Source: Brevibacillus brevis NBRC 100599 (GTDB lineage: Bacteria > Bacillota > Bacilli > Brevibacillales > Brevibacillaceae). Taken from it: a DNA stretch of 64,000 nucleotides. Positions 36,210 to 45,260 of this stretch are shown here, one piece after another. The first letter of the stretch is position 1. Each line of letters starts with the position of its first letter. Location of the stretch: positions 6,014,001 through 6,078,000 of the forward strand of contig NC_012491.1 of the NCBI RefSeq assembly GCF_000010165.1. The letters run 5' to 3'. Made by a program: the position numbers and the translations under genes. The notes beneath the pieces are model-generated. The model searched no databases, had not been told where the DNA came from, and saw only the letters and a program-made list of their open reading frames with translations.

Positions 36210-37973
36210 ATGTTGCCTATCTCTCCCTATCATAGGTCCCTGTGGGTCCGTAATATTTTTCTGGGACTCTTTGCCTTGGGTTTGATCGCTGTTCTGTTCA
36301 AGCTCGGATTCGGGTACAAGCAGATTACGTTGTATAAACAAGCAAAGGCGTTTTATGAACAAAAGAACCTGCTGCAAGCCGAGGAAACCTTTTCTCGTGC
36401 GCATGATATGGCCTTCCTGTCCTACGGGGATGACGAATGGAACTCTATCATGTTCCAACTGGCTTCGATCCGTACTGAGCTGGAGGGGCTTCAACAGCAA
36501 TCGCGGGCGGCCATTTTGGAAAAGAAGGTCGCAGAAATCGGTGCGGTCTATGAACAATATCAAGCTGTCAAAAAGAATTACCAGAATCAAAAGGACGTAC
36601 CAGCAATGTTTTTCCAGCAATTGTCCGCACGCTTGGGTATGGATAAGAGCTTTTCCGATTATTACTTGAATGCCTTGCAAACAGCGAAGGCTCAGGCACA
36701 ATCAAATCTCGAAAAGGAAAACTACCAGGACGAATCTTTCATCGAAACACTCCTTGCCGTTCCAGATGAATACTACGGCGGTAAAAAGAAGAAGCAGGCT
36801 GAACTCACGGCCTTGTTCCAAAACTATGAAAAGACGAAGCTGCGGAAATTGATCGCTTCTGCTCCTTTTGAAGAAGTCATCACCAAGACGGCTACAAGCA
36901 TACGCCATTACGAAAAGCTGGGTATCGAGACAGATTGGTTAGTGGGTCAGTTGGAAAAGTATGCGCTAGCTGAAATCAAGGAAGTCATTCGTTCAAAGGA
37001 TTTGAGTGCCTTCGTTGACATGGCAGCCGCCTATCGCAAAATCGAGGATGTGCTTTCCAGTGATTCACCTGTCCTCGATTCGATCACCCGCTATCTGGAT
37101 GGCAAGCTCAAGCAGGCAGAACAATACATCAAGTCGTTTGAGTTCACCAAAGCGCGTGAATTATACGAACAGTTGAATCCGCTCCAGGATACGGCTACAC
37201 TCCTGTCCGATCTGAATAAACTCTGGTTGGAATACGATCCAGCACGTTTATTGCAATTGAGATATCCAGACAGAACCTTCACCGACACACTCTCCGGCAC
37301 AGATCGCTGGGGAGCAAAGCTTTACGCATTTGGACTCTCTGAGGCAGATCATCGTCTTTACTTCGCAGCGAAAATGCCGAATGACTCGGTCCTCTATCTG
37401 GATCAGTCACTGGATGTCGACTTAAAAACGGCAAAGGCTAAGATCGACGATAAGCTCGGAAGTAAAGAAAAGCCTGTGATTATCGTAAGTGCTTCCGGCA
37501 AGGAGCGTGCTAACGCCTACGCGGCATTCTCTCCAAATTTGACAAAAGAGTCACTGAAGAAGAGCTTTTCGGTCGAGGCAGATGAACTCAGCGTAGAAGA
37601 CTCCGAGCATGTGATCCTAAAAAATGCGGTGGGGAAAGGGGAAAACGAAATCGCTTTGTTCAAGCTCGAGGACAATGGCTTGGCTTACATCGAAAAGCTG
37701 GCTGATTTGGAGCAGAGCTCCGAAGAAACGACCGAGGGAACTGGGTCAGGAGAAGCGCCTTCCCCTGCTGACAGCTCAACAGAAGCGACGGATCAACCTT
37801 CCCCTGCCACTCAAAAAACCGATGTTTTTGCAGGTCCCGGTGAAGAATATGAGAAGATCGGTCAGGTAGCAGCAGATGGTTCCTTCCAAGTCATCGCAGA
37901 TCTGAATGGCTGGTACCAGATTGTGTTTGATGGAAAAGAAGGCTGGATACGCGCTACCGAATCAACGCCGTAA
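36210..37973 (+). CDS. Membrane-anchored SH3-domain protein
   Basis: A 587-aa protein: one N-terminal membrane helix (about 15-36), a long extracytoplasmic helical, TPR-like region, a beta-rich segment, a Ser/Pro/Thr-rich linker (about 500-540) and a C-terminal bacterial SH3 domain (VFAGPGEEYEKIGQV ... GWYQIVFDGKEGWI). SH3b domains often bind cell-wall peptides. ATG at 36210 has AAGGAGG eight bases upstream; a GTG at 36192 lacks such a site. Last gene of the divergent trio, followed by a terminator. Confidence 0.8.
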   Translation: MLPISPYHRSLWVRNIFLGLFALGLIAVLFKLGFGYKQITLYKQAKAFYEQKNLLQAEETFSRAHDMAFLSYGDDEWNSIMFQLASIRTELEGLQQQSRAAILEKKVAEIGAVYEQYQAVKKNYQNQKDVPAMFFQQLSARLGMDKSFSDYYLNALQTAKAQAQSNLEKENYQDESFIETLLAVPDEYYGGKKKKQAELTALFQNYEKTKLRKLIASAPFEEVITKTATSIRHYEKLGIETDWLVGQLEKYALAEIKEVIRSKDLSAFVDMAAAYRKIEDVLSSDSPVLDSITRYLDGKLKQAEQYIKSFEFTKARELYEQLNPLQDTATLLSDLNKLWLEYDPARLLQLRYPDRTFTDTLSGTDRWGAKLYAFGLSEADHRLYFAAKMPNDSVLYLDQSLDVDLKTAKAKIDDKLGSKEKPVIIVSASGKERANAYAAFSPNLTKESLKKSFSVEADELSVEDSEHVILKNAVGKGENEIALFKLEDNGLAYIEKLADLEQSSEETTEGTGSGEAPSPADSSTEATDQPSPATQKTDVFAGPGEEYEKIGQVAADGSFQVIADLNGWYQIVFDGKEGWIRATESTP

Positions 37974-37993
37974 TCAGTCCGCTTGAATAATGG

Positions 37994-38048
37994 GCTCCTC
38001 TCGCGATCATGGCACACACCCTTGATCTGCGTCAGGAGCTTTTCCTCA
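37994..38048 (+). terminator. Terminator after the SH3-domain gene
   Basis: A two-part stem: GCTCCT (from 37994) with AGGAGC, and inner GATCA with TGATC, followed by TTTTCC near 38040. The inner loop is long, so it is moderately convincing. Confidence 0.65.
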
Positions 38049-38124
38049 TTTTTCGCATTGCGTCAGGTGTCTGATTATTCTATAATTTATTGTTGTTTTA
38101 TAGACAGATGAGGAGTGAGAAGAG

Positions 38125-38757
38125 ATGTTTGGAATCGTTCATTATGAAGCATTTCTGATGACCGCAATCATGTTGAACCTGATACCCGGCTCAGACACAA
38201 TGTACATCATCACCCGCAGCATTTCGCAAGGAAAACAGGCAGGTATTCTTTCGGTTCTCGGCATTTTGACAGGCTCACTCATTCACACGCTCTTGGCTGC
38301 TTTCGGCTTGTCGCTTCTTTTGGCGCAATCCATCGTGCTTTTTAACATCGTCAAAATATTGGGGGTCGCCTATCTCGTTTATTTGGGCATTCGCATGCTC
38401 ATGACGAAGGAATCACCAGCTTTTGACGCAGCCGATTCCAAGAAGCTAAAGGGTGAAAAGGTCTATCTGCAAGCGATCCTGACGAGTGTCACGAATCCAA
38501 AGGTCGCCCTGTTTTTTATCGCCTTCCTCCCGCAATTTGTTAGCGCGACGGAAGCCGGACCACTCCCTTTCCTTATTCTCGGCCTCACTTTTACCGTTAC
38601 GGGTGGCATCTGGTGTAGTCTCCTCGCCCTGTTTGCTTCCTTCGCTACGCAAAAATTGCGTAATAATCAGAAGTTCTCTGTCATTCTCAACAAGCTGACG
38701 GGGATTGTTTTTATCGGGATGGGGTTGAATCTGTTGCGGGCCAAAGCGAATCCTTAG
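38125..38757 (+). CDS. LysE/RhtB family exporter
   Basis: A 210-aa membrane protein with about six helices and the family opening NLIPGSDTMYIITRSISQGKQAG. LysE/RhtB proteins export amino acids or their derivatives. GAGGAGTGAGAAG precedes the start. The substrate is not predictable. The YHYH gene follows 10 bp later and may share the transcript. Confidence 0.9.
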   Translation: MFGIVHYEAFLMTAIMLNLIPGSDTMYIITRSISQGKQAGILSVLGILTGSLIHTLLAAFGLSLLLAQSIVLFNIVKILGVAYLVYLGIRMLMTKESPAFDAADSKKLKGEKVYLQAILTSVTNPKVALFFIAFLPQFVSATEAGPLPFLILGLTFTVTGGIWCSLLALFASFATQKLRNNQKFSVILNKLTGIVFIGMGLNLLRAKANP

Positions 38758-38767
38758 GAGGTTGTCT

Positions 38768-39400
38768 ATGAAAAAGATTATTTCTGTACTTGCACTCATT
38801 CTTTGCTTTGCTTTTTTCCCTGTTCAAATAATTGAGGCGCATCCAGGCAGAACAGATGCAAATGGTGGACACACCTGTAGAACAAACTGTGAAAAATGGG
38901 GATTACAATATGGGGAATATCACTATCACAACGGTGGCGGTGGTTCTTCCAACAGCCAAGTGAAAAAATCGGCCCCTCCAAAACCAGCGGCCCCCCGTAC
39001 ACAACCAAACATACTCCCTTCGAAAACAATTGTAGCTGTAGACAATGCTACCGTTTATTCTGCTCCATCCCTTGACTCTGTCATTGCTGCAACCCTTTGG
39101 TATGGCTTTGAAATCAAAGCATCCGGTACACAGTCGGAATTTATTGCCATGGATCAAGGCTACATTTCCAAAACAGTGGTCACTTCGTATACACCGACTA
39201 CTCCTAAGACTGTCAAAATTCAAGGAGAGAAAGGCTACTTCTTCTCGACCCCTTCCACAGAAAGTCCAGGCAGGGGCTACGCTATCAAAGATGCACTTGT
39301 TCAAGTAGTCGGTGAACGTGGAGATTGGTATTACGGCTCCACCGTTGATGCAAACGGGAAGGTTTTAGTTGGATTTGTTTCGAAAAGCGTCGCCTATTAA
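38768..39400 (+). CDS. Secreted YHYH-domain protein with SH3-like tail
   Basis: A 210-aa secreted protein: signal peptide ending near HPGR, YHYH domain (PGRTDANGGHTCRTNC ... GEYHYHNG) of unknown role, Pro-rich linker, and two SH3-like segments (TVYSAPSLDSVIAATL; GDWYYGSTVDANGKVLVGFV). The ATG at 38768 with AGGAGG six bases upstream is chosen over an in-frame TTG two codons earlier. Confidence 0.82.
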   Translation: MKKIISVLALILCFAFFPVQIIEAHPGRTDANGGHTCRTNCEKWGLQYGEYHYHNGGGGSSNSQVKKSAPPKPAAPRTQPNILPSKTIVAVDNATVYSAPSLDSVIAATLWYGFEIKASGTQSEFIAMDQGYISKTVVTSYTPTTPKTVKIQGEKGYFFSTPSTESPGRGYAIKDALVQVVGERGDWYYGSTVDANGKVLVGFVSKSVAY

Positions 39401-39414
39401 CCATAGAATGAAGA

Positions 39415-39457
39415 CCAAAAAAGCCAGAAAGGAGATTCTTTCTCCTCTGGCTTTTTT
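39415..39457 (+). terminator. Terminator after YHYH gene
   Basis: AGCCAG..AGGAG pairs with CTCCT..CTGGCT (39422-39451), flanked by A6 and T6, so it could work on both strands. Confidence 0.9.
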
Positions 39458-39658
39458 CATGTTCAGAAATTGTATAGTTCGAAAGATTACGATACCTCTA
39501 GGCATTTTTTCACAATTGGAACAGCGGGTGAATCTGTTGTTCTTGACTAGCAAGACTTGTACAACGAAGGATGCCCTTGCCAAACATAGTTAACGAAAAA
39601 TTGGGACAAGGGGGGAAAGATGAATTGAGTTAACGGTGCGAAAAGGGAGTTGAAGAAT

Positions 39659-40276
39659 GTGCGAGTGCTGTTAAGTGCCGGGTTTATCTTGGCAGGCTTA
39701 TTCCTCCTTTTCTATCCTCAATGGGAAACGGCGGTATCTGCACAAAAGCAGGAACAGCTCATCGAAGCGTTCGAACAACTAAGCAACGTCAGCGAGCAAA
39801 TAGAAACAACTACATCAGAGGACCCTCCAGCTCCTCAGATACAAGAGCCGCTCGCTATGTTGGAAGGTGCCAGAGGCGTGATTCGGATTCCCAAAATTGA
39901 TCTGAAAATGATGATTTTTGAAGGCGCGGACAAGCATGCCTTGAGTAAAGGTGTTGGCCTGATCGAGCCAGACAAGGAATTCGGCGTGAACAATGTTGGA
40001 CTGGCAGGTCATCGCGGGATTATTCACGGTAAGCAATTCAATCGCTTGGACGAACTAGCACCTAACGATGAGATTGAGATCAAGACGAAAACGGCAACCT
40101 ACCAATTCGTTGTCGTGAAAGCCTTTATCGTAGATCGTGCACAAGTAGAAGTTCTAGAGGATCAAAAGAAGCCATTGATCACCTTGGTCACATGCACCCC
40201 TGTTGGAGCAAAGGATCCGAAGGACAGACTGATCGTTCAAGCTGAATGGAAACAAACGACTTCATCTCAGCCCTAA
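39659..40276 (+). CDS. Class D-like sortase
   Basis: A 205-aa sortase: one N-terminal membrane helix, short linker, then the sortase barrel with His118 (GLAGHRG), Cys179 (TLVTCTP) and Arg190 (DRLIVQAE) as the catalytic triad. The GTG at 39659 lies nine bases after GGGAG; the TTG at 39650 directly abuts it and is unlikely. The LPQTG adhesin gene begins 54 bp downstream, so this is its probable dedicated transpeptidase. Confidence 0.9.
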   Translation: MRVLLSAGFILAGLFLLFYPQWETAVSAQKQEQLIEAFEQLSNVSEQIETTTSEDPPAPQIQEPLAMLEGARGVIRIPKIDLKMMIFEGADKHALSKGVGLIEPDKEFGVNNVGLAGHRGIIHGKQFNRLDELAPNDEIEIKTKTATYQFVVVKAFIVDRAQVEVLEDQKKPLITLVTCTPVGAKDPKDRLIVQAEWKQTTSSQP

Positions 40277-40330
40277 CACGTCCTACTGAAAGACGGAATG
40301 AGCTAGTTTTATTTAGTACAGGAGGAGCAT

Positions 40331-43300
40331 ATGCAAAGGAAATCTTGGATCGTTGTGGTGGCACTTTTGCTCATCATCCAAAACTTTTTCGGTTTCACGA
40401 CAACCACGTATGCCCAAACACAAGGTGAGGTTGTCGTAGAGAATAGTGGGGAGCCGGGAACGGGCAACCCTACTGATCCGGGCACTGGAACTCCTACCGA
40501 TCCAGGAACGGGCAACCCTACTGATCCGGGCACTGGAACTCCTACCGATCCAGGAACGGGCAACCCTACTGATCCGGGCACTGGAACTCCTACCGATCCG
40601 GGAACGGGCAACCCTACTGATCCGGGTACAGGTAACCCTACCGATCCGGGTACAGGTAACCCTACCGATCCGGGCACAGGGACTCCTACCGATCCGGGTA
40701 CAGGAACTCCTACCGATCCAGGTACAGGGACTCCTACCGATCCAGGTACAGGGACTCCTACCGATCCAGGTACAGGGACTCCTACCGATCCAGGTACAGG
40801 GACTCCTACCAATCCAGGTACAGGTACTCCGACTACGCCACCTGTTGAACCACCAGTTCCTCTACCAGAGGTTCCGGTACCAGTTCCAGACCCTGAAGAC
40901 AACATCATCAAAGACAACATCATCACCAGCGTAGTCATGAAGGACAAAGACGGAAACAACATTGAAGACATCCGCCCCGATCAGGGCTCGCGTGTTCAAG
41001 TTGATTTCACCTGGAAAATCCCTGCCGGACATCCTTACTCAGAAGGTGCCACCTTTACCTTCCCCCTCCCAGATAAGTTTCGAACCGATCGCGTTTTGAC
41101 CGGAGATCTGAACGGAGGCTACGGTACCTATGAAGTGACAACCGATGGCACCGTCACCTTCACTTTTAGCGATACCATCAATGATGGCGCTGAGATCAAT
41201 GACGGAACGTTCTTTGTGTGGCGGGAATTCGATGAGAAAAAGTTTGAGGGCGGCACGAGACAGGAAATCGATTTCAAATTCGATGGCATCGCCCCGATTT
41301 CTGTCCATTTCAAAGGCAAAAACAACAATGAAATCGACAAGAACGGAAAAGCAAACAAGGGAATGAATCCTAGCTATCTTGACTGGACCGTCGATTTTAA
41401 CTTAGGTGAAAATCCGATTAAAGGCGCTGTCTTTACGGATGAGCTTCCAAGCGGTCTGGATATCGACATGAGCTCGATTAAGGTCTTCCCATTAGACGTT
41501 CAGTTGAATGGCTCTGTTAAACCAAAGGCTGAGGTAACTACCTTCACTCCTGAGAAATTGACAGAAGGAAATGGGTTCAAAATGAACTTTGGCGACATCG
41601 ACGGTGCTTATCGCGTCACGTACAAGACCAACGTCACCGGTACGACAGATACAACCTACACGAATAAAGCCACTGTTACAGGAACGAACCTTCCAAAGGA
41701 TTTAATCGATTCCGCAAATGTCTCTGTCCGATTCAGCCAACCTCTGAACAAAAAAGCGATTGACTATGATTACACCAAACAGACGATCACCTGGGCTATT
41801 CAGTACAACTACAATGAAAAACTGATCAAGCAAGGTGATGCATGGCTCGAGGATCGCTTTGATACCAGTCATCAAGAGCTCGTGAATAATTCTTTTACCG
41901 TTCATAAAATGACCATCGACGACAACGGAAACGGAACAAAAGACGGGGCTGCCATCACAGGGTACAACGTAACCGAGTCTGCTACCGGCTTCCGCTTGGA
42001 GTTTGATCATGACGTATCGGCTGCTTACGAAATCACCTACAAAACCAAAGCTAAAAATCGGGTCCACCAAGACAGCTACCTCGTGAAAAATGAAGTAGAG
42101 ATCTACGACGGAACCAAAAAAGATGCATCCAAAGAGATCACGCAAGCAATCTTCTGGAAAAACGCCAAAAAAGAAAAAGTTGATTACCTGAATAAAACGA
42201 TCGAATGGACGCTGAGTCTAAACGAGGACAATCAGGTGATGGATGAAGTCGTCATTACTGACAGTTATGCGGGTCAAGGGCTGACTCTTCTTCCTGACAA
42301 AGTAAAAATCAACGATTGGACAAAGGATTTGGAAGAAGGTCCTGACAAAGACTACAGCATCTCTCCGAATCCAAAGTACGAGGATGGACTCAAGATCACC
42401 TTCCACAAACCAGTCACAAAAGCCCTTGTAATTACGTACCTGACGAAGTTCGATCCTACTTCCAAGGACCGTCCATCCGCGTACAAAAACAAGGCTGAAC
42501 TGAACTGGAAGGAAAATGGGAAAGCACAAGACCCTATCACGAAATCCGCTACTGTTAAACCAGACAGCTACACCAGCAATAACGGCAACAAAACAGGTAA
42601 ATACGACGCCCGCACAAAAGAAATCACGTGGACAATCGATGTGAACTATAACCTTCACAAGATTAACAACGCGATCATTCGGGATTTTTATACCGGAGAA
42701 CAAACTTTTGTGAAGGACTCGTTACGCGTGCATAAGTTGCTGCTTACAGGTGGAGCAGACGGTGTGAAAGTGGTCGAAGGACCAGTTGTTCCTATCAAAT
42801 TCGACCCATTAACCAACGGTTTTGAGCTGCATCTTGGCGAGATCGACTCGGCCTATCGCATCACGTACACAACCAGTTTGGCTGATCTGCCTGTCGGAGA
42901 AGTGTACGAAAACAATGCCACTATGCATGATAGTGACATAACTGGCACTCCACTCTATAAAGGCAAGACGACCGTCAGACCGACATACGGTGGGCAGTAC
43001 GTCCTCAAAACAGGCGCACAAGGTACAGGAGCAGATTCAGAGTATGCAACATGGACAGTAAAAATCAATCCGAGCCAGTCGTACATTTCGGCAGGTGCTG
43101 CATTGACCGATACGCTGTCCAGCAATCAAATTCTGATGAAAGACTCCTTCAAGCTCTTTACGACAACTGTCTCTGAATCCGGTGCCCTGACTATCGGAAA
43201 AGAAGTGACTTCTGAGAACTACACATTAGAAGTAGTCGGCAACACCTTTAAACTGACTTTTAAAAACGACCTGCACACTGCCTACATCCTGGAGTACCGT

Positions 43301-45202
43301 TCCTTTATCAATGCTGATCATGGAGAGGTCATCAAAAACGAAGCCTCTTTTGCAGGGAAAACAGTTGTAGGTAAAGGGAAAGATGGACAAGAAGGTGTCA
43401 AAGTCAGCTTGTCCGGTGCTGGTGGCGGAGCCGGCACGCCTGGTAAAGGCGACTTGAAAATCATCAAAACAGACGCAGATACGAAAAAAGCATTGGCAGG
43501 CGCCACGTTTGGTCTCTACGACAAGGCAGGGAAAACCTTGCTGGAAACAGTCGTGACCGATGAAAATGGCATTGCTACTTTCAAAGGCTACAAATTTAAA
43601 GCGTACAAGTTAAAAGAATTATCCGCTCCTGTTGGCTACGTCATCGCAGACGAGTACAGAAACGGAAAAGACATTACGTTAAAAGCTCCTGCAGGTGCTG
43701 ACCCTGCTATTCCAGTTACAATCGAAATGACCATCGACAACAAGCTGCTCCGTCAAGGATTTGAGTTAACCAAAGTTGACGCGGAGAATGCTGGCAAAGC
43801 ACTGGAAGGCGCTGTCTTCAATCTGCAGGTTGAAAGAGGCGGAGCATTCGAAACGATCGCTGAGCTGACAACCGGCCCTGACGGAAAAGTCTCCAAAGGC
43901 GATCTGGCAGAAGGAAACTATCAGCTAGTCGAAACGAAAGCTCCGAAGGGATACAAGCTGGATGCGACTCCGATTTCATTCAAAATTGCCTCCAACCAGA
44001 CAGAAATTGTAACCCTTACGAAAAAGAACGCCAAAAAGATCGGGTCCGTTCAATTGTTGAAAGTGGACCACTACACCAAAGAGCCACTTCCTGGCGTAAC
44101 CTTTGAGCTTCAAGATGCTGACGGGAAAATACTGCAAAGTGGACTCACAACGGATAAGAACGGTATCCTTCTCCTCGAAAACCTGAAAGCAGGATTCTAC
44201 CAGCTCGTGGAAACAAAAGCCCTTGCTGATTATGAGCTTGCTGAACCACTGAAATTCGAAGTGACAGAGGAAGGCATTGCCTCTCTTACGTTGACCAACA
44301 GATTGAACCCAGGGTCTGTGAAACTGACCAAAGTAAGAACAGGATACCCAAATCATAAGCTCAAAGGAGCTGAATTTACGCTCCGAGATGAAAATGGTCA
44401 GGTAGCCAAAGATATGAACGGTCAGGAGCTTACCAAGCTGACAACAGATGGCAACGGAGAGCTGATTGTCGAAGGACTGAATCCGGGCAAATATGAGTTT
44501 ATCGAGACGAAAGCACCTGCTGGTTATGTAAAAAGCAGCAAGCCAATCGAATTCGAGATTAAAAGAAACCAAGTAGCTGGCGACCATGTGTTGGTCACTG
44601 CTGAAAACGATGTGCTTCCAAGCGGCGGCGGTGGTGGTGGTGGTGGCGGAAATCCTGAGCCAAAACCTGAACCGGAGCCCGAAAAGCCAGAACCGAAGCC
44701 AGAGCCTGAACCAGAACCAGAACCAAAACCAGAGCCCGAACCGGAAAAACCAGAGAAGCCAGAGAAGCCGGATAGACCAGACAAACCGGATAAACCAGAC
44801 AAACCAGGTAAACCTAGCAAACCGGATCAACCTAGCAAACCAGACCAACCTGGAAACCCAGACCAACCTGGGAACCCAGACCAGCCTGGTAACCCAGACC
44901 AATCCGAAAACCCAGACCAATCCGAAAACCCAGACCAACCTGGGAACTCGGATCAACCTGGCACTCCTGATGCAAACAACAACACTTCAGGAGAGTCGAA
45001 TCAAACAGGAAATACGACCAAACCGAACGATTCGGGAGCTGCTAATAACTCCAACGTCCTGGAAACCAGTAACGCATCTCCATCAACAGGTAAAGTATTG
45101 CCTCAAACGGGAGAGCAAGCGAACCCACTCCCTATCGTTGCAGGTATCGTTTCGATCTTGATCGGTATTTCGATCATGTATCGCAGAAATAAGAAGGCGT
45201 AG
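40331..45202 (+). CDS. LPQTG cell-wall-anchored adhesin (Cna-B repeats)
   Basis: A 1,623-aa surface protein. Signal peptide to about residue 29; fifteen PTDPGTG[N/T] repeats (47-166); collagen-binding/adhesion-type beta domains with recurring WKI/WTV/ITWTID strands (about 190-1030); four to five Cna-B/SpaA-type domains (about 1040-1510, each with KAPxGY- or LVETKA-like motifs); Pro/Glu/Lys- and NPDQPG-type low-complexity stalk; LPQTG (1590-1594), hydrophobic helix and RRNKKA tail. A sortase should link it to peptidoglycan. AGGAGG precedes the start. Ligand unknown. Confidence 0.92.
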   Translation: MQRKSWIVVVALLLIIQNFFGFTTTTYAQTQGEVVVENSGEPGTGNPTDPGTGTPTDPGTGNPTDPGTGTPTDPGTGNPTDPGTGTPTDPGTGNPTDPGTGNPTDPGTGNPTDPGTGTPTDPGTGTPTDPGTGTPTDPGTGTPTDPGTGTPTDPGTGTPTNPGTGTPTTPPVEPPVPLPEVPVPVPDPEDNIIKDNIITSVVMKDKDGNNIEDIRPDQGSRVQVDFTWKIPAGHPYSEGATFTFPLPDKFRTDRVLTGDLNGGYGTYEVTTDGTVTFTFSDTINDGAEINDGTFFVWREFDEKKFEGGTRQEIDFKFDGIAPISVHFKGKNNNEIDKNGKANKGMNPSYLDWTVDFNLGENPIKGAVFTDELPSGLDIDMSSIKVFPLDVQLNGSVKPKAEVTTFTPEKLTEGNGFKMNFGDIDGAYRVTYKTNVTGTTDTTYTNKATVTGTNLPKDLIDSANVSVRFSQPLNKKAIDYDYTKQTITWAIQYNYNEKLIKQGDAWLEDRFDTSHQELVNNSFTVHKMTIDDNGNGTKDGAAITGYNVTESATGFRLEFDHDVSAAYEITYKTKAKNRVHQDSYLVKNEVEIYDGTKKDASKEITQAIFWKNAKKEKVDYLNKTIEWTLSLNEDNQVMDEVVITDSYAGQGLTLLPDKVKINDWTKDLEEGPDKDYSISPNPKYEDGLKITFHKPVTKALVITYLTKFDPTSKDRPSAYKNKAELNWKENGKAQDPITKSATVKPDSYTSNNGNKTGKYDARTKEITWTIDVNYNLHKINNAIIRDFYTGEQTFVKDSLRVHKLLLTGGADGVKVVEGPVVPIKFDPLTNGFELHLGEIDSAYRITYTTSLADLPVGEVYENNATMHDSDITGTPLYKGKTTVRPTYGGQYVLKTGAQGTGADSEYATWTVKINPSQSYISAGAALTDTLSSNQILMKDSFKLFTTTVSESGALTIGKEVTSENYTLEVVGNTFKLTFKNDLHTAYILEYRSFINADHGEVIKNEASFAGKTVVGKGKDGQEGVKVSLSGAGGGAGTPGKGDLKIIKTDADTKKALAGATFGLYDKAGKTLLETVVTDENGIATFKGYKFKAYKLKELSAPVGYVIADEYRNGKDITLKAPAGADPAIPVTIEMTIDNKLLRQGFELTKVDAENAGKALEGAVFNLQVERGGAFETIAELTTGPDGKVSKGDLAEGNYQLVETKAPKGYKLDATPISFKIASNQTEIVTLTKKNAKKIGSVQLLKVDHYTKEPLPGVTFELQDADGKILQSGLTTDKNGILLLENLKAGFYQLVETKALADYELAEPLKFEVTEEGIASLTLTNRLNPGSVKLTKVRTGYPNHKLKGAEFTLRDENGQVAKDMNGQELTKLTTDGNGELIVEGLNPGKYEFIETKAPAGYVKSSKPIEFEIKRNQVAGDHVLVTAENDVLPSGGGGGGGGGNPEPKPEPEPEKPEPKPEPEPEPEPKPEPEPEKPEKPEKPDRPDKPDKPDKPGKPSKPDQPSKPDQPGNPDQPGNPDQPGNPDQSENPDQSENPDQPGNSDQPGTPDANNNTSGESNQTGNTTKPNDSGAANNSNVLETSNASPSTGKVLPQTGEQANPLPIVAGIVSILIGISIMYRRNKKA
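40469..40828 (+). repeat. Fifteen 24-bp tandem repeats in the adhesin gene
   Basis: Unit of 24 bp coding PTDPGTGN or PTDPGTGT (last unit PTNPGTGT). Early units alternate N and T types as 48-bp pairs with few differences; the last six are nearly identical T units. The in-frame length means copy-number change would alter stalk length without frameshift. Confidence 0.93.
44650..44955 (+). repeat. Low-complexity stalk repeats in the adhesin gene
   Basis: Short imperfect repeats coding (EP)nKPEP, (KPD)n and (NPDQPG/SE)n segments precede the LPQTG anchor. They form a wall-spanning stalk typical of sortase substrates. Confidence 0.8.
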
Positions 45203-45215
45203 TTCATCTAAAGAA

Positions 45216-45257
45216 AGGACCGAGTCCAGGGATCTTCCCGGCTTGGTCCTCTTTTTT
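45216..45257 (+). terminator. Terminator of the adhesin gene
   Basis: AGGACCGAG (45216-45224) pairs with CTTGGTCCT (45242-45250), with an inner GGG/CCC pairing, followed by T6. Confidence 0.88.
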
Positions 45258-45260
45258 CCC

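Noticed and set aside
38760..38768. TTG start for the YHYH protein
   Set aside because: The ATG two codons later has ideal spacing from AGGAGG and begins the signal peptide.
39458..39658. Possible riboswitch upstream of the sortase gene
   Set aside because: No recognised aptamer pattern or expression platform; the stretch appears to hold only a promoter region.
40469..40828. CRISPR-like regular repeats
   Set aside because: Units are contiguous with no spacers and are in frame within a signal-peptide/LPQTG protein.
40309..40971. Minus-strand frame made of SVGVPVPG repeats
   Set aside because: Produced by the in-frame 24-bp repeats of the adhesin gene read backwards.
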